From contig BPIR01000003.1 of NCBI GenBank assembly GCA_026004215.1, positions 124,001 to 188,000 on the forward strand: a stretch of 64,000 bases of DNA. Reading direction: 5' to 3'. The DNA is from Candidatus Binatia bacterium. Its GTDB lineage: Bacteria > Desulfobacterota > Binatia > HRBIN30. The notes beneath the pieces are model-generated. The model was not told the DNA's origin. It ran no database searches and saw only the letters and a list, made by a program, of their open reading frames with translations. Positions 53,485 through 62,972 of this stretch are shown one piece after another. The position numbers were made by a program, and so were the translations under genes. Position 1 is the stretch's first letter. Each line of letters begins with the position of its first letter.

Positions 53485-54738
53485 ATGAGGTTCGCTGGCG
53501 TCACGTGGCTGCGGGCGCAGCTTCGCTCTGTGTGGGCCGTGTGCATGAGGTTCCACACGGATGATTGTTTTCTGCGCGCGTCCGCCCTTGCTTATGCTTC
53601 TCTGCTTTCGATTGTGCCGCTGCTGGCGGTGATGTTTGCGGTGCTCAAGGGGCTTGGGCTGCCGCGACGGATGGAGCAGCTTCTCCTCGCCAAACTAGCC
53701 TTGCCACCAGAAACGATGGCCTCGCTGGTGGCTGCCGTCGAGCGAGTCAACGTGAACGTCGTGGGCGCCTTTGGGGCTTTGTTCCTTTTAATCTCCGTCA
53801 TCAGCGTGCTCGGAGCGATCGAAAGTGCTCTGAATCACATCTGGCGAGTGCAGCAGGGAAGGGACTGGTGGCGGCGTCTGAGCGAATACTCGGGGTTGGT
53901 TTTATTGACGCCTTTCCTGTTGCTCGGCGCAATTGCGTTTACCTCGTCCCTGAGGCTCGGCCACGCGATTCGCTTGGCTGGAGAGGTGCCGCTCGTCGGC
54001 AAACTGCTGCATTCCTTGTGGATATTGGCGCCGATTGCTCTGAACGTGGTCGGGCTGCTGCTTCTCTATGTGGTGCTGCCGAATCGGAAGCCAAAGTGGC
54101 GGGCAGTCGTCGTGGGCGCAATCGTGGGGGGCGTGTTATGGCAGGTTGTCCAGTGGTTGTACGTGACGCTGCAAATTGGTGTTGCCCGCTACGGTGCGAT
54201 TTACGGTGCGGTGGCGCAGTTGCCCATCACCTTGGTCTGGCTGTACGCAAGCTGGGCGGTTTTTTTGTTTGGCGCGGAATGCGCGGCTACCGTGGAGTTC
54301 GGTGCAGACTCCGGCAAGAGATCGTTCGCTCCGAGAAGTATTTTGGCTTTGCAGGCTTTGCGCTCCGCTTGGCTGGAGTTTCGTGGAGGTGGCGGCTCAG
54401 GTGTGAATCCGGCGGTGTGGGCCAAGGAACATAACGTGAAGGCGAGCGTCGCTTGGAAACTCTTCCGCCAATTAGCCGAGTGGGGCTGGCTGCAGCAGTC
54501 GGGTTCTGGGAACGGCGAGTGCTATGTGGTTCGTTGTCATCCTCGAAGTTGGGACCTCGGCCGCCTCGCGGACTTCGACGGCATGGAATCGCGAGCTTAC
54601 GTGGACGAGCCGATCCAACGATGGTGCAACCTGCTCGTACTCAGAAACAAGGAACACTGGAAACAATTCGCGGATTCCGGCCTGTATGCTGAGGTGCTTC
54701 CAGGGGTGGAACGACCAGACCACATCGCGTCATCGTAA
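53485..54738 (+). CDS. YihY/BrkB-family membrane protein with C-terminal winged-helix-like extension
   Basis: The 417-residue product has six membrane helices within the first 270 residues and the family motif FLRASALAYASLLSIVPLLAVMFAV. GAIYGAVAQLPITLVWLYASWAVFLFGAECA is also family-typical. The C-terminal 130 residues (NPAVWAKEHNVKASVAWKLF and AEWGWLQQSGSG) look like a winged-helix domain not always present in the family. YihY proteins were once called ribonuclease BN, but a membrane transport role is more likely. It follows opgG by 13 bp and is probably in the same operon. Confidence 0.85.
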   Translation: MRFAGVTWLRAQLRSVWAVCMRFHTDDCFLRASALAYASLLSIVPLLAVMFAVLKGLGLPRRMEQLLLAKLALPPETMASLVAAVERVNVNVVGAFGALFLLISVISVLGAIESALNHIWRVQQGRDWWRRLSEYSGLVLLTPFLLLGAIAFTSSLRLGHAIRLAGEVPLVGKLLHSLWILAPIALNVVGLLLLYVVLPNRKPKWRAVVVGAIVGGVLWQVVQWLYVTLQIGVARYGAIYGAVAQLPITLVWLYASWAVFLFGAECAATVEFGADSGKRSFAPRSILALQALRSAWLEFRGGGGSGVNPAVWAKEHNVKASVAWKLFRQLAEWGWLQQSGSGNGECYVVRCHPRSWDLGRLADFDGMESRAYVDEPIQRWCNLLVLRNKEHWKQFADSGLYAEVLPGVERPDHIASS

Positions 54739-54917
54739 ATGAGATCCGAGTGGCAGTGCTGTCGAAAACCAGGCGTTTGCGCGGAGATTCATGACAGATT
54801 GGCAACCCCACGCTTGCATTTGCCCGGGTAGCTCGGCAGAGGAAGAAGGAGCGTGCGTTGGCCGCACACTCGGTTCGAAAGCGTTCGCGTTGGAGTATAG
54901 AGACCGGAGGAAAGGAA

Positions 54918-56624
54918 ATGGAAAAGTTACTGCGGGTGAACATGACTGACCTCACGTGGAAAGAAGAGCCGTTCCCGGAGGACTGGAAGTTCATTGGGGG
55001 CCGGGGGCTTTCCGCAAAAATCTTGTTAAAGGAGGTAGACCCGCGCTGCGACCCCCTAGGGCCCGGGAACAAGGTGATCTTTGCGCCGGGCGTGTTGTCG
55101 GGAACCATGGCACCGACTTCGGGCCGCATGAGTGTAGGTGGCAAAAGTCCCCTGACCGGTGGCATCAAAGAAGCGAACTCGGGCGGCCAGGCCGGGCAGA
55201 AACTCGCGCGACTCGGTTACCGTGCGCTCATTGTGGAAGGCAAGGCTCAGGATCCTTCTAAGCGCTACCTGGTGGCCATTGACAAGAATGGGGTGCAAAT
55301 TCGCGAGTGCCCGGAGCTGGCTGGGCTGCGGACCTATGCGGCCTCGGAAAAGCTCAGCACCATGTTCTCTGCGCGTGCCGCCTTTGTGCTTTGTGGGCCT
55401 GCGGGCGAGAAAGGATTCTCAGGGGCGAGTGTGGCCTTTACCGACGAGGGTAAGCGCCATCCGGCTCGACATGCCGCCCGTGGGGGATTGGGTGCGGCGA
55501 TGGGGGTCAAGGGCCTGAAAGCGATTGTCGTCGATGACGAAGGCACGCAAGCCCGGCCGCCCGCGGACCCTGCGGGATTCAAACAGTACGTGGCGAAGTT
55601 GACCAAGGAGTACAAATCCGGGCCGCAGCTTTTCCAATTTGGCACGTCTGCCACCGTGCCCTTGGCAAATATGATGAGCACGTTTCCGACGCGGAACCGT
55701 CGCGCCATGCAGTTCGAACATGCGGATCAGTTGGACGGAGCCCGGATCGTTCAGAACTTCGCTACGCGCGGTGGCGGTATGCATCACTGTATGACGGGTT
55801 GCATTGTTCGCTGCTCCAACATCGTGCACGATGCGAAGGGCCAATATGTGACCTCGGCGCTGGAATTCGAAACTTTAGCGCTGTGCGGCTCCAACTGTTG
55901 TATTGGCGACCTCGATCAGGTGGCGCGCATAGACCGCATGTGTGACGAGTTGGGTTTGGATACCATCGAAACCGGCGGTGCGATTGCCTTGGCGATGGAC
56001 TGCGGCGCCCTACCGTGGGGCGATGGCGAGGCGGTGCTCGCATTGTTGGACAAGGTAGACAAAGGAGACGAGCTCGCCGAAACGATCGCCCAGGGCGTGG
56101 TCGCGACCGCAAAGTACTTTGGTGTCAAGGACCGCATCCCGGCAATTCAAGGTCAAGGAATTCCAGCCTGGGAGCCTAGAACCTTGAACGCTACCGGTAT
56201 CACCTATGCGACCAGTGCCATGGGTGCGGATCACACGGCTGGGTTGGTCGTCGCGCCTGTGGCCGATCTGGCGCGTGCCTCCCAGGAGGCGCAGCTCATT
56301 AACGCCTTGTGTGATTCCAGCGGCTTTTGTCAATTTCAGCAGCCTACGATCGAAGACATTCGGACGCTCTACAACTGTTTCTACGGGTCGAATCTCAGTT
56401 TTGAGGAGGCGGCCGATTTGGGCTGGCAATGCATGGTGGATGAATGGGAGTTTAACCGCAGGGCCGGATTCAAGTTGGAAGAAGCGGATGTTCCCGAGTG
56501 GCTGCGAACCGAGCCCGTGCCGTCGAACGGGGCTGTCTTTGCCGTGCCTCGCGAGGAAATTCAGAGGGTGTTTCACCGCATGCCAATCTCGGACGAGTTG
56601 CGCACGATGAAGGCTGTCGGCTGA
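54918..56624 (+). CDS. Aldehyde ferredoxin oxidoreductase family protein (tungsten/molybdenum)
   Basis: The 568-residue product matches AOR: N-terminal FIGGRGLSAKILLKEVDP, pterin-binding GRMSVGGKSPLTGGIKEANSG-like region, and an iron-sulfur site. The cysteine cluster near residue 291 reads CMTGCIVRC (Cys291, Cys295, Cys299), that is CX3CX3C rather than the CX2CX3C of Pyrococcus AOR. A further Cys at 471 (SSGFCQF) would be the fourth ligand of the [4Fe-4S] cluster. AORs oxidise aldehydes or, in related subgroups, reduce acids using a tungsto-bispterin cofactor. The molybdate-family transporter in the window could supply the metal. AGGAAAGGAA precedes the start at 54918. Confidence 0.9.
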   Translation: MEKLLRVNMTDLTWKEEPFPEDWKFIGGRGLSAKILLKEVDPRCDPLGPGNKVIFAPGVLSGTMAPTSGRMSVGGKSPLTGGIKEANSGGQAGQKLARLGYRALIVEGKAQDPSKRYLVAIDKNGVQIRECPELAGLRTYAASEKLSTMFSARAAFVLCGPAGEKGFSGASVAFTDEGKRHPARHAARGGLGAAMGVKGLKAIVVDDEGTQARPPADPAGFKQYVAKLTKEYKSGPQLFQFGTSATVPLANMMSTFPTRNRRAMQFEHADQLDGARIVQNFATRGGGMHHCMTGCIVRCSNIVHDAKGQYVTSALEFETLALCGSNCCIGDLDQVARIDRMCDELGLDTIETGGAIALAMDCGALPWGDGEAVLALLDKVDKGDELAETIAQGVVATAKYFGVKDRIPAIQGQGIPAWEPRTLNATGITYATSAMGADHTAGLVVAPVADLARASQEAQLINALCDSSGFCQFQQPTIEDIRTLYNCFYGSNLSFEEAADLGWQCMVDEWEFNRRAGFKLEEADVPEWLRTEPVPSNGAVFAVPREEIQRVFHRMPISDELRTMKAVG

Positions 56625-56719
56625 GTCGTTTGCTGGAACGTTGGAATCGTGGCGGGCTAGCCCCGGTTCGAGTAGCGGGCTAAACAACGTTCCTCGGCCG
56701 TGGAGCTGCGGAAGGACCA

Positions 56720-56983
56720 ATGGAGCAGTACGGAGCAAACAACGAGCGGCGGAGCCGGTTTAAACGGTGGCTTCGGATCGTCGTCGGTTCGGCCTTGATT
56801 GGGCTCGGAGTCGTAGGGCTCTTCCTCCCGTTCCTGCAAGGCGTACTGTTTATCGTTGTCGGTCTCTCGGTGTTGAGCAGTGAAAGTGTGTGGGCCCGGC
56901 GAATCCATAACTGGCTTCGCGCTCGGTGGTCCCACTTGCGGGAGCCGGCGGTCAAAAAGGAGTCTCCTCATGGTGTCCGATGA
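56720..56983 (+). CDS. Small two-helix membrane protein
   Basis: The 87-residue product has two hydrophobic helices (about residues 19-37 and 40-55) separated by a short turn and flanked by charged ends, with GLGVVGLFLPFLQGVLFIVV and SVWARRIHNWL. This is like small PGPGW/DUF454-type membrane proteins. AAGGA lies very close to the ATG. Its end overlaps the start of the zinc-ribbon gene by 14 bases, so the two are likely translated together. Confidence 0.65.
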   Translation: MEQYGANNERRSRFKRWLRIVVGSALIGLGVVGLFLPFLQGVLFIVVGLSVLSSESVWARRIHNWLRARWSHLREPAVKKESPHGVR

Positions 56984-57326
56984 GAAGGATCGGCTAGGGC
57001 AGAAGCTTCGCGACGTCGAGCGAGCTCGCGAGGACTTGTACTTTGCCGAGCAGGACCGCAAGCTGATTGAAAAAATGCGCCAGGCCAAGGCCGAAGAAAT
57101 GGAGGCCCACATCCGCGAACTCGCGCGCATGCGATGCCCGAAATGTGGCGTCCGTTTGCAGCACGTGATCGAGCGAGGGATTGCGGTGGAAGAGTGCCCC
57201 CAATGCCGTGGCGTTTGGTTAGATCACGGTGAGCTGGAGGCCATTGCCGGAAGCGAGAAGGAAGGGTGGATTGCCCGGTGGCTGAAGGGTGAGTTTCGGC
57301 GTCCCAACCCACCCTCGGAGAGTTGA
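56970..57326 (+). CDS. Zinc-ribbon (TFIIB-type) protein with coiled-coil N-terminus
   Basis: The 118-residue product has a charged coiled coil (residues about 3-45) and then a zf-TFIIB motif with CPKCGVRLQ and CPQCRGVWLDHGELEAI, four cysteines that would bind one zinc. AAGGAG precedes the start at 56970. This fold is found in many bacterial proteins of unknown function; its pairing with a small membrane protein gene is seen in the same order here. Confidence 0.8.
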   Translation: MVSDEKDRLGQKLRDVERAREDLYFAEQDRKLIEKMRQAKAEEMEAHIRELARMRCPKCGVRLQHVIERGIAVEECPQCRGVWLDHGELEAIAGSEKEGWIARWLKGEFRRPNPPSES

Positions 57327-57780
57327 AGCCGGGCGGACTATCGCAGGCACGGGTTTGCCCCTGAATCCCTGAGGGAACTGAGTGTGTGCCGTTGCGGAAA
57401 ATCGAGTGAGGCGCGGCCCGTGCAGCTCGAAGGCGACTTGTGCGACAATGGGTAGGGGGTAGCCCAGCTTCCGTCTCGATTTCGGGTCCGGCGAGGGGGC
57501 AATATCGCACGGTTTAAGAAGTTCTTGATGAACAACCGCTCGGGCTGTGTCGGCGAATGCTCCCATGGGGGCATTCGGTCGTAATCTTGAGGTTCCGGGT
57601 CGGGCTCGTCTCCAGGTGAAGTAACCGAGCGTTTCTGGCTGGCAGACTATCTGCCATTTTGTTCTATCTCGCGGGAGGCCTCCGCTCCAGGCAGGCTGGG
57701 GAGTCATGCATGCGAGAGGAACAGTTGGGAGCAGGAGCAAATTCCTGCCCAGCGGGGTTCCGTCCAGTGGAACGCAGCCG
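57327..57780 (+). other. Non-coding stretch with a near-perfect 24-bp palindrome
   Basis: About 450 bases hold no convincing gene. A 24-bp near-perfect palindrome with one G-T pair lies at 57554-57577 (half-site CGAATGC), which may be an operator or a hairpin. Nothing else is recognised. A 173-residue minus-strand frame across the stretch overlaps the zinc-ribbon gene and is rejected. Confidence 0.5.
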
Positions 57781-57818
57781 GAATAAAAAGCGGGCTTCCC
57801 TTGTGGGGGAAGCCCGCT
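57781..57818 (-). terminator. Rho-independent terminator of the DUF1329 operon
   Basis: On the minus strand AGCGGGCTTCCC and its complement (57807-57818 with 57789-57800) form a 12-bp stem around a six-base loop, followed by TTTTTATTC. It lies 31 bases after the stop of the DUF1329 gene and ends the four-gene operon. Confidence 0.88.
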
Positions 57819-57848
57819 CGAAAGTGGCGTTACGGCTGATGCGTGGTC

Positions 57849-59162
57849 TTAGTCAGAAATGCTCGTCAGGTGCTTCAGCGTGAAATAGTCGCGCGGGAAG
57901 TTGGTTTCGATGAACTGCGAGCTGTAACGACCACCGATGGCGGCGCGGTTCGTCTTGTCGTTCACGCCCACGACCATGTTCGGCGTGACCGCCGTGAACG
58001 AGCCGTCATCGCTCTTGGACCAGTGGTAAGCACACATGGCATTGTAGAAGTACTCGCCGGCGCGATTGTGGACGAGCTTCCACCAAATGCGGTACATGTC
58101 CTTGTCCATGAACATGATCACCTTACCGAAGTTATAGTAGGGATCCTCCGACTGGCCCTCGAGAATCCACACTGGCCGGGGGATCATGTTCAAGTTTTCC
58201 ACAATCAGCCAGGGAGCACCCTTAGCACCCGGTGTTTCGTAAGCGCCCTTGAAATAGGGGATCTCGACCTCCCAGCGGGTCGGGGAAACTTGTTTTTGTT
58301 TGAGCGGCTCCGGGCTGAGCACGGGCGCAAGAATTTTCCCTTCACCGATCAGCTTCCACTTGTAGTACTCGACCTTGCCGGCGTAGCAGTTCACGTCGTC
58401 GGCAAAGATATCCAAACCCGCGACCGGGTCCGAACGAGTGGCGGCATTGACGCGACGTACGCGACGGGTTGATGGAACGTAGAACCATGCTTGGTCCTGC
58501 GATGTCCAGTCATTGATCACCTTCGTCAAGCCACCGACACCGTCCACGTCTTGTGGTTCCAGCACGTTCGAAAGACTCGTCGCCCGCAAGTTTTCCGGGT
58601 TTTCGATTGGGCCCGCGGAACGACCCAGGAAGGCATTGATATGAAGCCAAAGCTTGATTCGCTTGAACTCCCCACTGCTGTCGATGCCGTTCAAAGTAAA
58701 GGTTGCGCCTTGGCCATTCCCCATGCCGTTTGCGGCCTGGAAGTTCCAAGCCATCTTGCACGCGGCAAAGGGGTCCTTCGGGTCAATTTTCGGGAAAGGA
58801 TAGCCGAAGTAAAAATCCGGCATCTTCCCAGTCTTCTTGTCTTTCAAGCCACAAGTCGCTGGATCCACATCGTACTTCCCGTCGTTGGCCTCGCTGGCCT
58901 CCCAGAATCGTTTCGAGTAATTTTGCTTGAACTTTTCTGGGTCGACGGGGACAACCTTGAACCAGTACTCGCCGTTTTTCACCCGGTTGAGAATGACTTC
59001 CGGAAGCAAGTCCTTCCCGCGTTGCCAATTGTTTTGATCGAGGATCCACGGTTTGTTGTCTTCTTCCGCCTGCTGTGCGTAAAGGCGCACGCCCGGAGCG
59101 CAAATCACTCCGAGGAGAGCAAGCGTTGCCATCCACGTGCGGGACCTTTGACCCCTTTTCAT
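57849..59162 (-). CDS. DUF1329-family periplasmic protein
   Basis: The 437-residue product has a signal peptide (WMATLALLGVICAPGVRLYAQ) and the DUF1329 layout: FYFGYPFPKIDPKDPFAA, WFYVPSTRRVRRVNAATRSD, DPVAGLDIFADDVNCYAGKVEYYKWKL and PRPVWILEG. Structural relatives have a LolA/LolB-like barrel that binds hydrophobic molecules. AGGAGG lies seven bases before the start. It is the last gene of the operon with the RND transporter, propeller and DUF1302 protein; its likely role is to carry a hydrophobic compound in the periplasm. The actual ligand is unknown. Confidence 0.88.
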   Translation of the reverse strand: MKRGQRSRTWMATLALLGVICAPGVRLYAQQAEEDNKPWILDQNNWQRGKDLLPEVILNRVKNGEYWFKVVPVDPEKFKQNYSKRFWEASEANDGKYDVDPATCGLKDKKTGKMPDFYFGYPFPKIDPKDPFAACKMAWNFQAANGMGNGQGATFTLNGIDSSGEFKRIKLWLHINAFLGRSAGPIENPENLRATSLSNVLEPQDVDGVGGLTKVINDWTSQDQAWFYVPSTRRVRRVNAATRSDPVAGLDIFADDVNCYAGKVEYYKWKLIGEGKILAPVLSPEPLKQKQVSPTRWEVEIPYFKGAYETPGAKGAPWLIVENLNMIPRPVWILEGQSEDPYYNFGKVIMFMDKDMYRIWWKLVHNRAGEYFYNAMCAYHWSKSDDGSFTAVTPNMVVGVNDKTNRAAIGGRYSSQFIETNFPRDYFTLKHLTSISD

Positions 59163-59223
59163 GTCCTGACCTCCTGAAAAACTTCCTTCTTGATTTCTCC
59201 CGACCGCCGAACCGAGTCTGCGC

Positions 59224-61809
59224 TTATTGCGCAGTACCCAGTGCTGCCTGTCGTTGCTCCGCCAACATAGCCTTTGTCTTGCGATTCACCAAGAACCCAG
59301 GTCGCAACACCTTTACGAAGGCCGGCACAACGACCAGGCCACCGAAAGTGTTGAAGCTCATCAACAGGGCCAATAGTAGACCCATCTCGGCTTGAAACTT
59401 CAAGTCGGAAAACCAGAAGAACCCGGTTCCGGCAATCATGGTCGAGGCGGTGAAAATAATCGCCTTACCGGTGGTTGCGGTGGCATAGTCCACCGCTTCG
59501 TCCAGTTTCCCGATCTCGTCGTACGTGTCGATCATGCGGCTGAAGTGGTAAATCCCGTAGTCCACCCCCACGCCGGCGCCGGCCGCAGCAATTGGCAGAG
59601 AGTTCACGTTGAGATCGATTCGGAACCACACCATCAGGGCCTCGGCGGCCAGCTGAGAGAGAACCACGGGAATCATCAAGATGAGCGAAGCGTATAGGGA
59701 CCCGTAGGTGAGATAAAGACAGATGTACACGATCAAAAAGATCAGGCCCAGGTTTTTCCAGTACGAGTTTTCCACCTCTTCGTTGACGGCCGCGAGAATA
59801 CCGAACAGCCCGCCTGCGAAGCGAAAGTCCACGAACCCCTCTTTGTACTGGTCCACGAACTGACGCGCATAGGCGATGGAGTTCATAATGACGGCGTGAG
59901 AGTACTCGTGGAATAGGGTGATAATCGAACCGTAGCGCGCGCTGGGATCCATGAAAAAGTTGAGGGCGGCAATGTTGGCATTTTGTGTAAAGGTGTAGAT
60001 GATCTGGCCGATCTCCTTGGGGTTGAGGGGAATGATGGACCACTTGGGATCGCCGTCGTGTTGTAACCGGGCAAGTTGTTTGATGATATCTACGATCGTG
60101 ATCGTGCCGCTCGCCCCCTTGGCTCCTTGCATGTGGTAGGCAAATTCTTCCATCGTCGTCAGGGCCTCTGCGGATTTCACCCCGTTAGGTTGCTTGGTAT
60201 CGGCGATGATGATGAGCTGACTGGCCCCGAGGAAGCGCTTGTTGAGGATATCGTAGGCGATATTGTACGGGTGATCCGAAAAGAGGAGGGCGGCTCCTGG
60301 GGTCATGTCTCCAACTTTGAGCTGCCAGCCCCAAACCGGCAGGAGTCCGTACAGCGCAACAGTTAGCAGAATCACGGCCCAACGCCGCCAACCCTCGCTG
60401 GCATTGATCACGAGTTGCGTAAAGGCAGGGTAGATACGCTCGCAGTAGGCGAGCCAATACCAACCGAGAATCGGCGAGATAGCGATGAACGAAAGCATCC
60501 CTGGACCGATGAACTCCAACGCTTGGGCGATATTCGGTGGAAAAAGCTCGATAAAAGCGTGCATGATGCCGCTGCGGTCGAGCGCGACACCGGCGGCGAA
60601 GGCTGCAAAGAGAACGGCGGTGCCGGCACCGATGCCGAGAGCTGTCTTCGAGTGTGCTGTGTGATCCACTGGCGGTGGCGGATCGATGTAGGAAAGAATG
60701 ATCGGGTGCAAAGTCACCACACTGATGAAAATGGAGACCACCCAGAAGCTGGCGAAAATGGCCACTTTTTGAATCAGAGGGATTGGAGCCACCGCCACGA
60801 TGAGCAGCCCTATGCCGTCAGTGACGATCGAGGCGATCGCGGGTGCAAAAAGGTGAGAGTAGGAAACGACGATGGCCTGCTGCTTGTCCTTCAAGCGATA
60901 AAACTCCTCGTGGTAACGGTCCATAGATTGGACGGAGTGGCTCAGCGCCCGTGCCGTCAAGAACAACGGGATCACCAGCACGAGAGGGTCGAGGTTGAAC
61001 CCGAGCCAAGCTGCGATTCCGAGACCCCAAACGCTCGAAAGGATTCCAGAGAAAATGGGCACCCAAATGCCGGTCCAGGTGCGAAAGTATGAGTACAGGA
61101 GAAACGAGAGCGCCACGGTGGTTAGGACGAAAACAAGTGCCAATTGCCCGGTGTACTGGAGCACGGACGTATACAGCCACGGAAAGCCGGTGATATGCAC
61201 CCGATGGTTGTTGTCCTCCACCTCGTGGACGAGCTGCATCATGCGGTCGTAGAGGTACCGAAAGTCCAAGGCTTCTTCCCAAAAACCCGTGTTGACCACG
61301 GCCGCTGTGTCGTCGTTCGCTACGTATACGCCTCGGATGTTGGGGTTCGCGTAGACTGCGAACCGAACCCGGTTGGCGTCTTCTTGGGTTTTAGGCACAC
61401 CCGGATAGAAGATTGGTCTCACCTGAACGGCACCCTGGGTGGCCGTTGCGCTGCTCACGGCCGGGTGTGCGATCGAAAGGATCTGATACGGCACGACCCC
61501 CTTGGTGTTGATCATGAACTTGGTGATGTAGTCCAGCTTCTGCAGCGTCGTGGGGTTGTAAATATCTCCGGACTTTACCTCCAGAATCACGTTCATCACG
61601 TTGGCGGTTCCAAACATTTTGCGGAACTCGTGGTAGAATTTGATGTATTTGTGCTGCCGGGGGTAGAAGTCGAAGAAATCCGTGTGCAAGCGAATCTTGG
61701 TGAGCCCGTATCCGAAAAACATCGTCATGAGGGCCACGAACAGCGTCACCGAGCGGCGATAGTTCAGCAGAAACCTCAAGTAAGCTTCGATCCAACGTTG
61801 GGGGAACAT
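59224..61809 (-). CDS. RND/MMPL-type inner-membrane transporter
   Basis: The 861-residue product has the twofold RND plan: helix 1 (about 18-38), a first periplasmic loop of about 190 residues, helices 2-6 (about 230-385) with a TDGIGLLIVAV-type segment, helix 7, a second periplasmic loop and helices 8-12 ending at about 835. It is of the MMPL/HpnN-like size class (shorter than AcrB). The motif AAGAGVGVDYGIYHFSRMIDTY carries the Asp expected in the second-half proton relay. It sits between the YCF48-like and DUF1329 genes; transport of lipid-like or terpenoid substrates is inferred from the family and the partners. Confidence 0.9.
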   Translation of the reverse strand: MFPQRWIEAYLRFLLNYRRSVTLFVALMTMFFGYGLTKIRLHTDFFDFYPRQHKYIKFYHEFRKMFGTANVMNVILEVKSGDIYNPTTLQKLDYITKFMINTKGVVPYQILSIAHPAVSSATATQGAVQVRPIFYPGVPKTQEDANRVRFAVYANPNIRGVYVANDDTAAVVNTGFWEEALDFRYLYDRMMQLVHEVEDNNHRVHITGFPWLYTSVLQYTGQLALVFVLTTVALSFLLYSYFRTWTGIWVPIFSGILSSVWGLGIAAWLGFNLDPLVLVIPLFLTARALSHSVQSMDRYHEEFYRLKDKQQAIVVSYSHLFAPAIASIVTDGIGLLIVAVAPIPLIQKVAIFASFWVVSIFISVVTLHPIILSYIDPPPPVDHTAHSKTALGIGAGTAVLFAAFAAGVALDRSGIMHAFIELFPPNIAQALEFIGPGMLSFIAISPILGWYWLAYCERIYPAFTQLVINASEGWRRWAVILLTVALYGLLPVWGWQLKVGDMTPGAALLFSDHPYNIAYDILNKRFLGASQLIIIADTKQPNGVKSAEALTTMEEFAYHMQGAKGASGTITIVDIIKQLARLQHDGDPKWSIIPLNPKEIGQIIYTFTQNANIAALNFFMDPSARYGSIITLFHEYSHAVIMNSIAYARQFVDQYKEGFVDFRFAGGLFGILAAVNEEVENSYWKNLGLIFLIVYICLYLTYGSLYASLILMIPVVLSQLAAEALMVWFRIDLNVNSLPIAAAGAGVGVDYGIYHFSRMIDTYDEIGKLDEAVDYATATTGKAIIFTASTMIAGTGFFWFSDLKFQAEMGLLLALLMSFNTFGGLVVVPAFVKVLRPGFLVNRKTKAMLAEQRQAALGTAQ

Positions 61810-61847
61810 CCTGGATTAACCTCCGCCAAGCCTTCCGAAATGAGATT

Positions 61848-62867
61848 TCAGTAGTTTTCTTTGAGTGGCGTCATCTTGTCACGATCCACCGCAAGAACCA
61901 ACCCTCTGGAACCGACGATGTAACCGCGGCCGTCCGGGAACAAGCTAATACCACGGAACCAAGAACCAGCCATGCGCACGGGAATGTCGTAGAGCTGCCA
62001 GGACTTGCCTGCATCCTGACTGAAAAGCAGAAGGCCACTGTTGCCGACGGCCCAGCCGAACATGCCGCGCACAGCGACATCGTAGATCGGTAAAACGAAT
62101 CCCTTCGGCATAGGAACGTTTTGCTTCACCCAAGTAGCGCCGCCGTCTTCTGTGGCGAGCATGACTCCTTCCATGCCGACGGCCCACGCGCGTTGTGCGT
62201 CCAGGCTGGCAACGCCGAAGAGCGTCGTTTCCACACCGCTTTTCTGCTGCTCCCACGTCAGGCCACCGTCGCGGGAAAAGAGAATGACACCGAACTCACC
62301 GCAGAGCCAAGCGTGGTTTTCATCTACGAAGGCGATACTGTAAAGAATCACATCGCCCGGCTGTACCACTTCGGCAATGTCGGGTGGAAGCTCGATATTC
62401 TCCGGCAAAGGAATCTTCGTCCATGTATTGCCGCCATCTTCAGTACGAAGTAGAGTTCCGAAGTCACCCACGGCTAGCCCTCGTTCGCGAGTGACAAATT
62501 CAATGTCGAGCAAATTGCGGGTTGTTCCGCTCGGCTGCACTTGCCAGGTCAAGCCACCGTCCACGGACCGAGCAATTTGCCCTCCTTGGCCGGCGACCCA
62601 AAGAAAGTTTCCCTGGCACGAGATCGCCACAAATGGCCGTTTGGTCCCAGCAGTGTGAATGCGCCAATTGCGCCCCCCATCCACGGTATGAAAAATGCGG
62701 CCGAGGTCGCCTACGGCCCAACCCTCATTGACGTTCATGAAACAGACCGAGAATAGGTTTTGTCGTAACTCCGCCGCCGGGATGCTGGGCTGAGCGAAAC
62801 TGAACGGAGGGTAAAGCGGGAGGGATGTCACGAGCAGAAGGAACGTACAGATTGCAGATTTTTTCAC
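61848..62867 (-). CDS. YCF48-like secreted beta-propeller (BNR/HCF136-type)
   Basis: The 339-residue product has a signal peptide (KKSAICTFLLLVTSLPL) and repeated propeller units, each containing a GWAVGDLGRIF-type start and a DGGRNW, DGGLTW or DGGNTW turn; about six are visible. This is the YCF48/HCF136 fold. In operons like this one it is a periplasmic partner of the RND transporter. A GTG start at 62867, after GGAGG, gives a clean signal peptide; an upstream GTG at 62885 is the alternative. Confidence 0.85.
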   Translation of the reverse strand: MKKSAICTFLLLVTSLPLYPPFSFAQPSIPAAELRQNLFSVCFMNVNEGWAVGDLGRIFHTVDGGRNWRIHTAGTKRPFVAISCQGNFLWVAGQGGQIARSVDGGLTWQVQPSGTTRNLLDIEFVTRERGLAVGDFGTLLRTEDGGNTWTKIPLPENIELPPDIAEVVQPGDVILYSIAFVDENHAWLCGEFGVILFSRDGGLTWEQQKSGVETTLFGVASLDAQRAWAVGMEGVMLATEDGGATWVKQNVPMPKGFVLPIYDVAVRGMFGWAVGNSGLLLFSQDAGKSWQLYDIPVRMAGSWFRGISLFPDGRGYIVGSRGLVLAVDRDKMTPLKENY

Positions 62868-62972
62868 GGTAGACTCTGCCTCCACATGAACAAGTTTTGG
62901 ATGCCAAACACGAATGGCGGTGCGCAGGTTTCCCCTGGCGCACCGCCGCTAACTGCTTCAGGTTTTCGTAAA

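Noticed and set aside
57219..57740. Minus-strand 173-residue open frame before the DUF1329 terminator
   Set aside because: It overlaps the zinc-ribbon gene and lacks any recognised domain; composition looks random.
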